Assembly: GCA_030674155.1 (NCBI GenBank)
Contig: CM060317.1
Span: 39,674,500 to 39,738,499 of the forward strand
DNA from: Stramonita haemastoma
Taxonomy: Eukaryota; Mollusca; Gastropoda; Neogastropoda; Muricidae
DNA: 64,000 bases
Direction: 5' to 3'
Shown here: positions 63,821-64,000 of the stretch, in pieces
How the letters are laid out: every line of letters starts with the position of its first letter
Position numbering within the stretch: position 1 is the stretch's first letter
The notes under the pieces: generated by a model
What the model saw: the letters and a program-made list of their open reading frames with translations, nothing else
The model's database searches: none
What the model was told of the DNA's origin: nothing
Program-made: the position numbers and the translations under genes

Positions 63821-64000
63821 AAACATCAAACTAATTGGATATGATGTACAAATGACATAGTAATCAATTGTTAAAGCTTATAATGGATGGCCGTAGTTTT
63901 GTCAAATTCACCGCACCGGTTTCAACATCACCTGAAGCTATGGCTGAAGTTTGTTCGGTGTAGATTTGGCCAATCAGAGGTGTTAAATAAAGTCACACAG

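Overview
This window is eukaryotic nuclear DNA, most likely from a gastropod mollusc. The genes are split by multi-kilobase introns with GT-AG junctions. Intergenic and intronic DNA is full of (TG)n, (GA)n, (CA)n and homopolymer G/C tracts, tRNA-derived SINEs, non-LTR retrotransposons, a piggyBac element and TIR elements. The mollusc assignment is inferred from this texture; the species cannot be named from the sequence.

Layout. (1) 2.4-2.8 kb, minus: first exons of an unrecognised acidic protein whose gene runs off the left edge. (2) 4.9-14.5 kb, plus: a complete five-exon gene for mitochondrial ribosomal protein bS18m (MRPS18C). Its intron 2 holds one TIR transposon nested in another. (3) 15.0-37.3 kb, minus, tail-to-tail with MRPS18C: a gene of about 16 exons and 677 codons, with phase-consistent junctions except for one suspected 1-nt shift. 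Its N-terminal half looks like a catalytically degenerate polynucleotide kinase/phosphatase, in the kinase-then-phosphatase order of the T4 enzyme. Its C-terminus has three short motifs in the same order as human CYREN/MRI, a Ku-binding regulator of non-homologous end joining. I consider this the most interesting object in the window. Its introns carry an intact-ended piggyBac copy and a 2.2 kb minisatellite. (4) 39.9-45.7 kb, minus: a non-LTR retrotransposon with an SGNH-hydrolase ORF1 and an endonuclease-RT-RNase H ORF2 broken by two frameshifts, lying between two (GT)n tracts. (5) 55.5-61.3 kb, minus: five dehydrogenase-domain exons of the co-repressor CtBP; the N-terminal exons lie beyond the right edge. 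(6) 62.7-63.8 kb, plus: a 5'-truncated RTE-like LINE with a perfect 10-bp target-site duplication.

The remainder is repeat-derived. At least five SINE types are present: A, B and C share cores or tails with different heads, D has an almost intact tRNA head, and E joins a tRNA-like head to a 5S-rRNA-like segment. Several are nested, with readable target-site duplications. No CRISPR array, rRNA gene or functional tRNA gene is supported. Exon borders are my own splice-site and phase calls and need transcript support.
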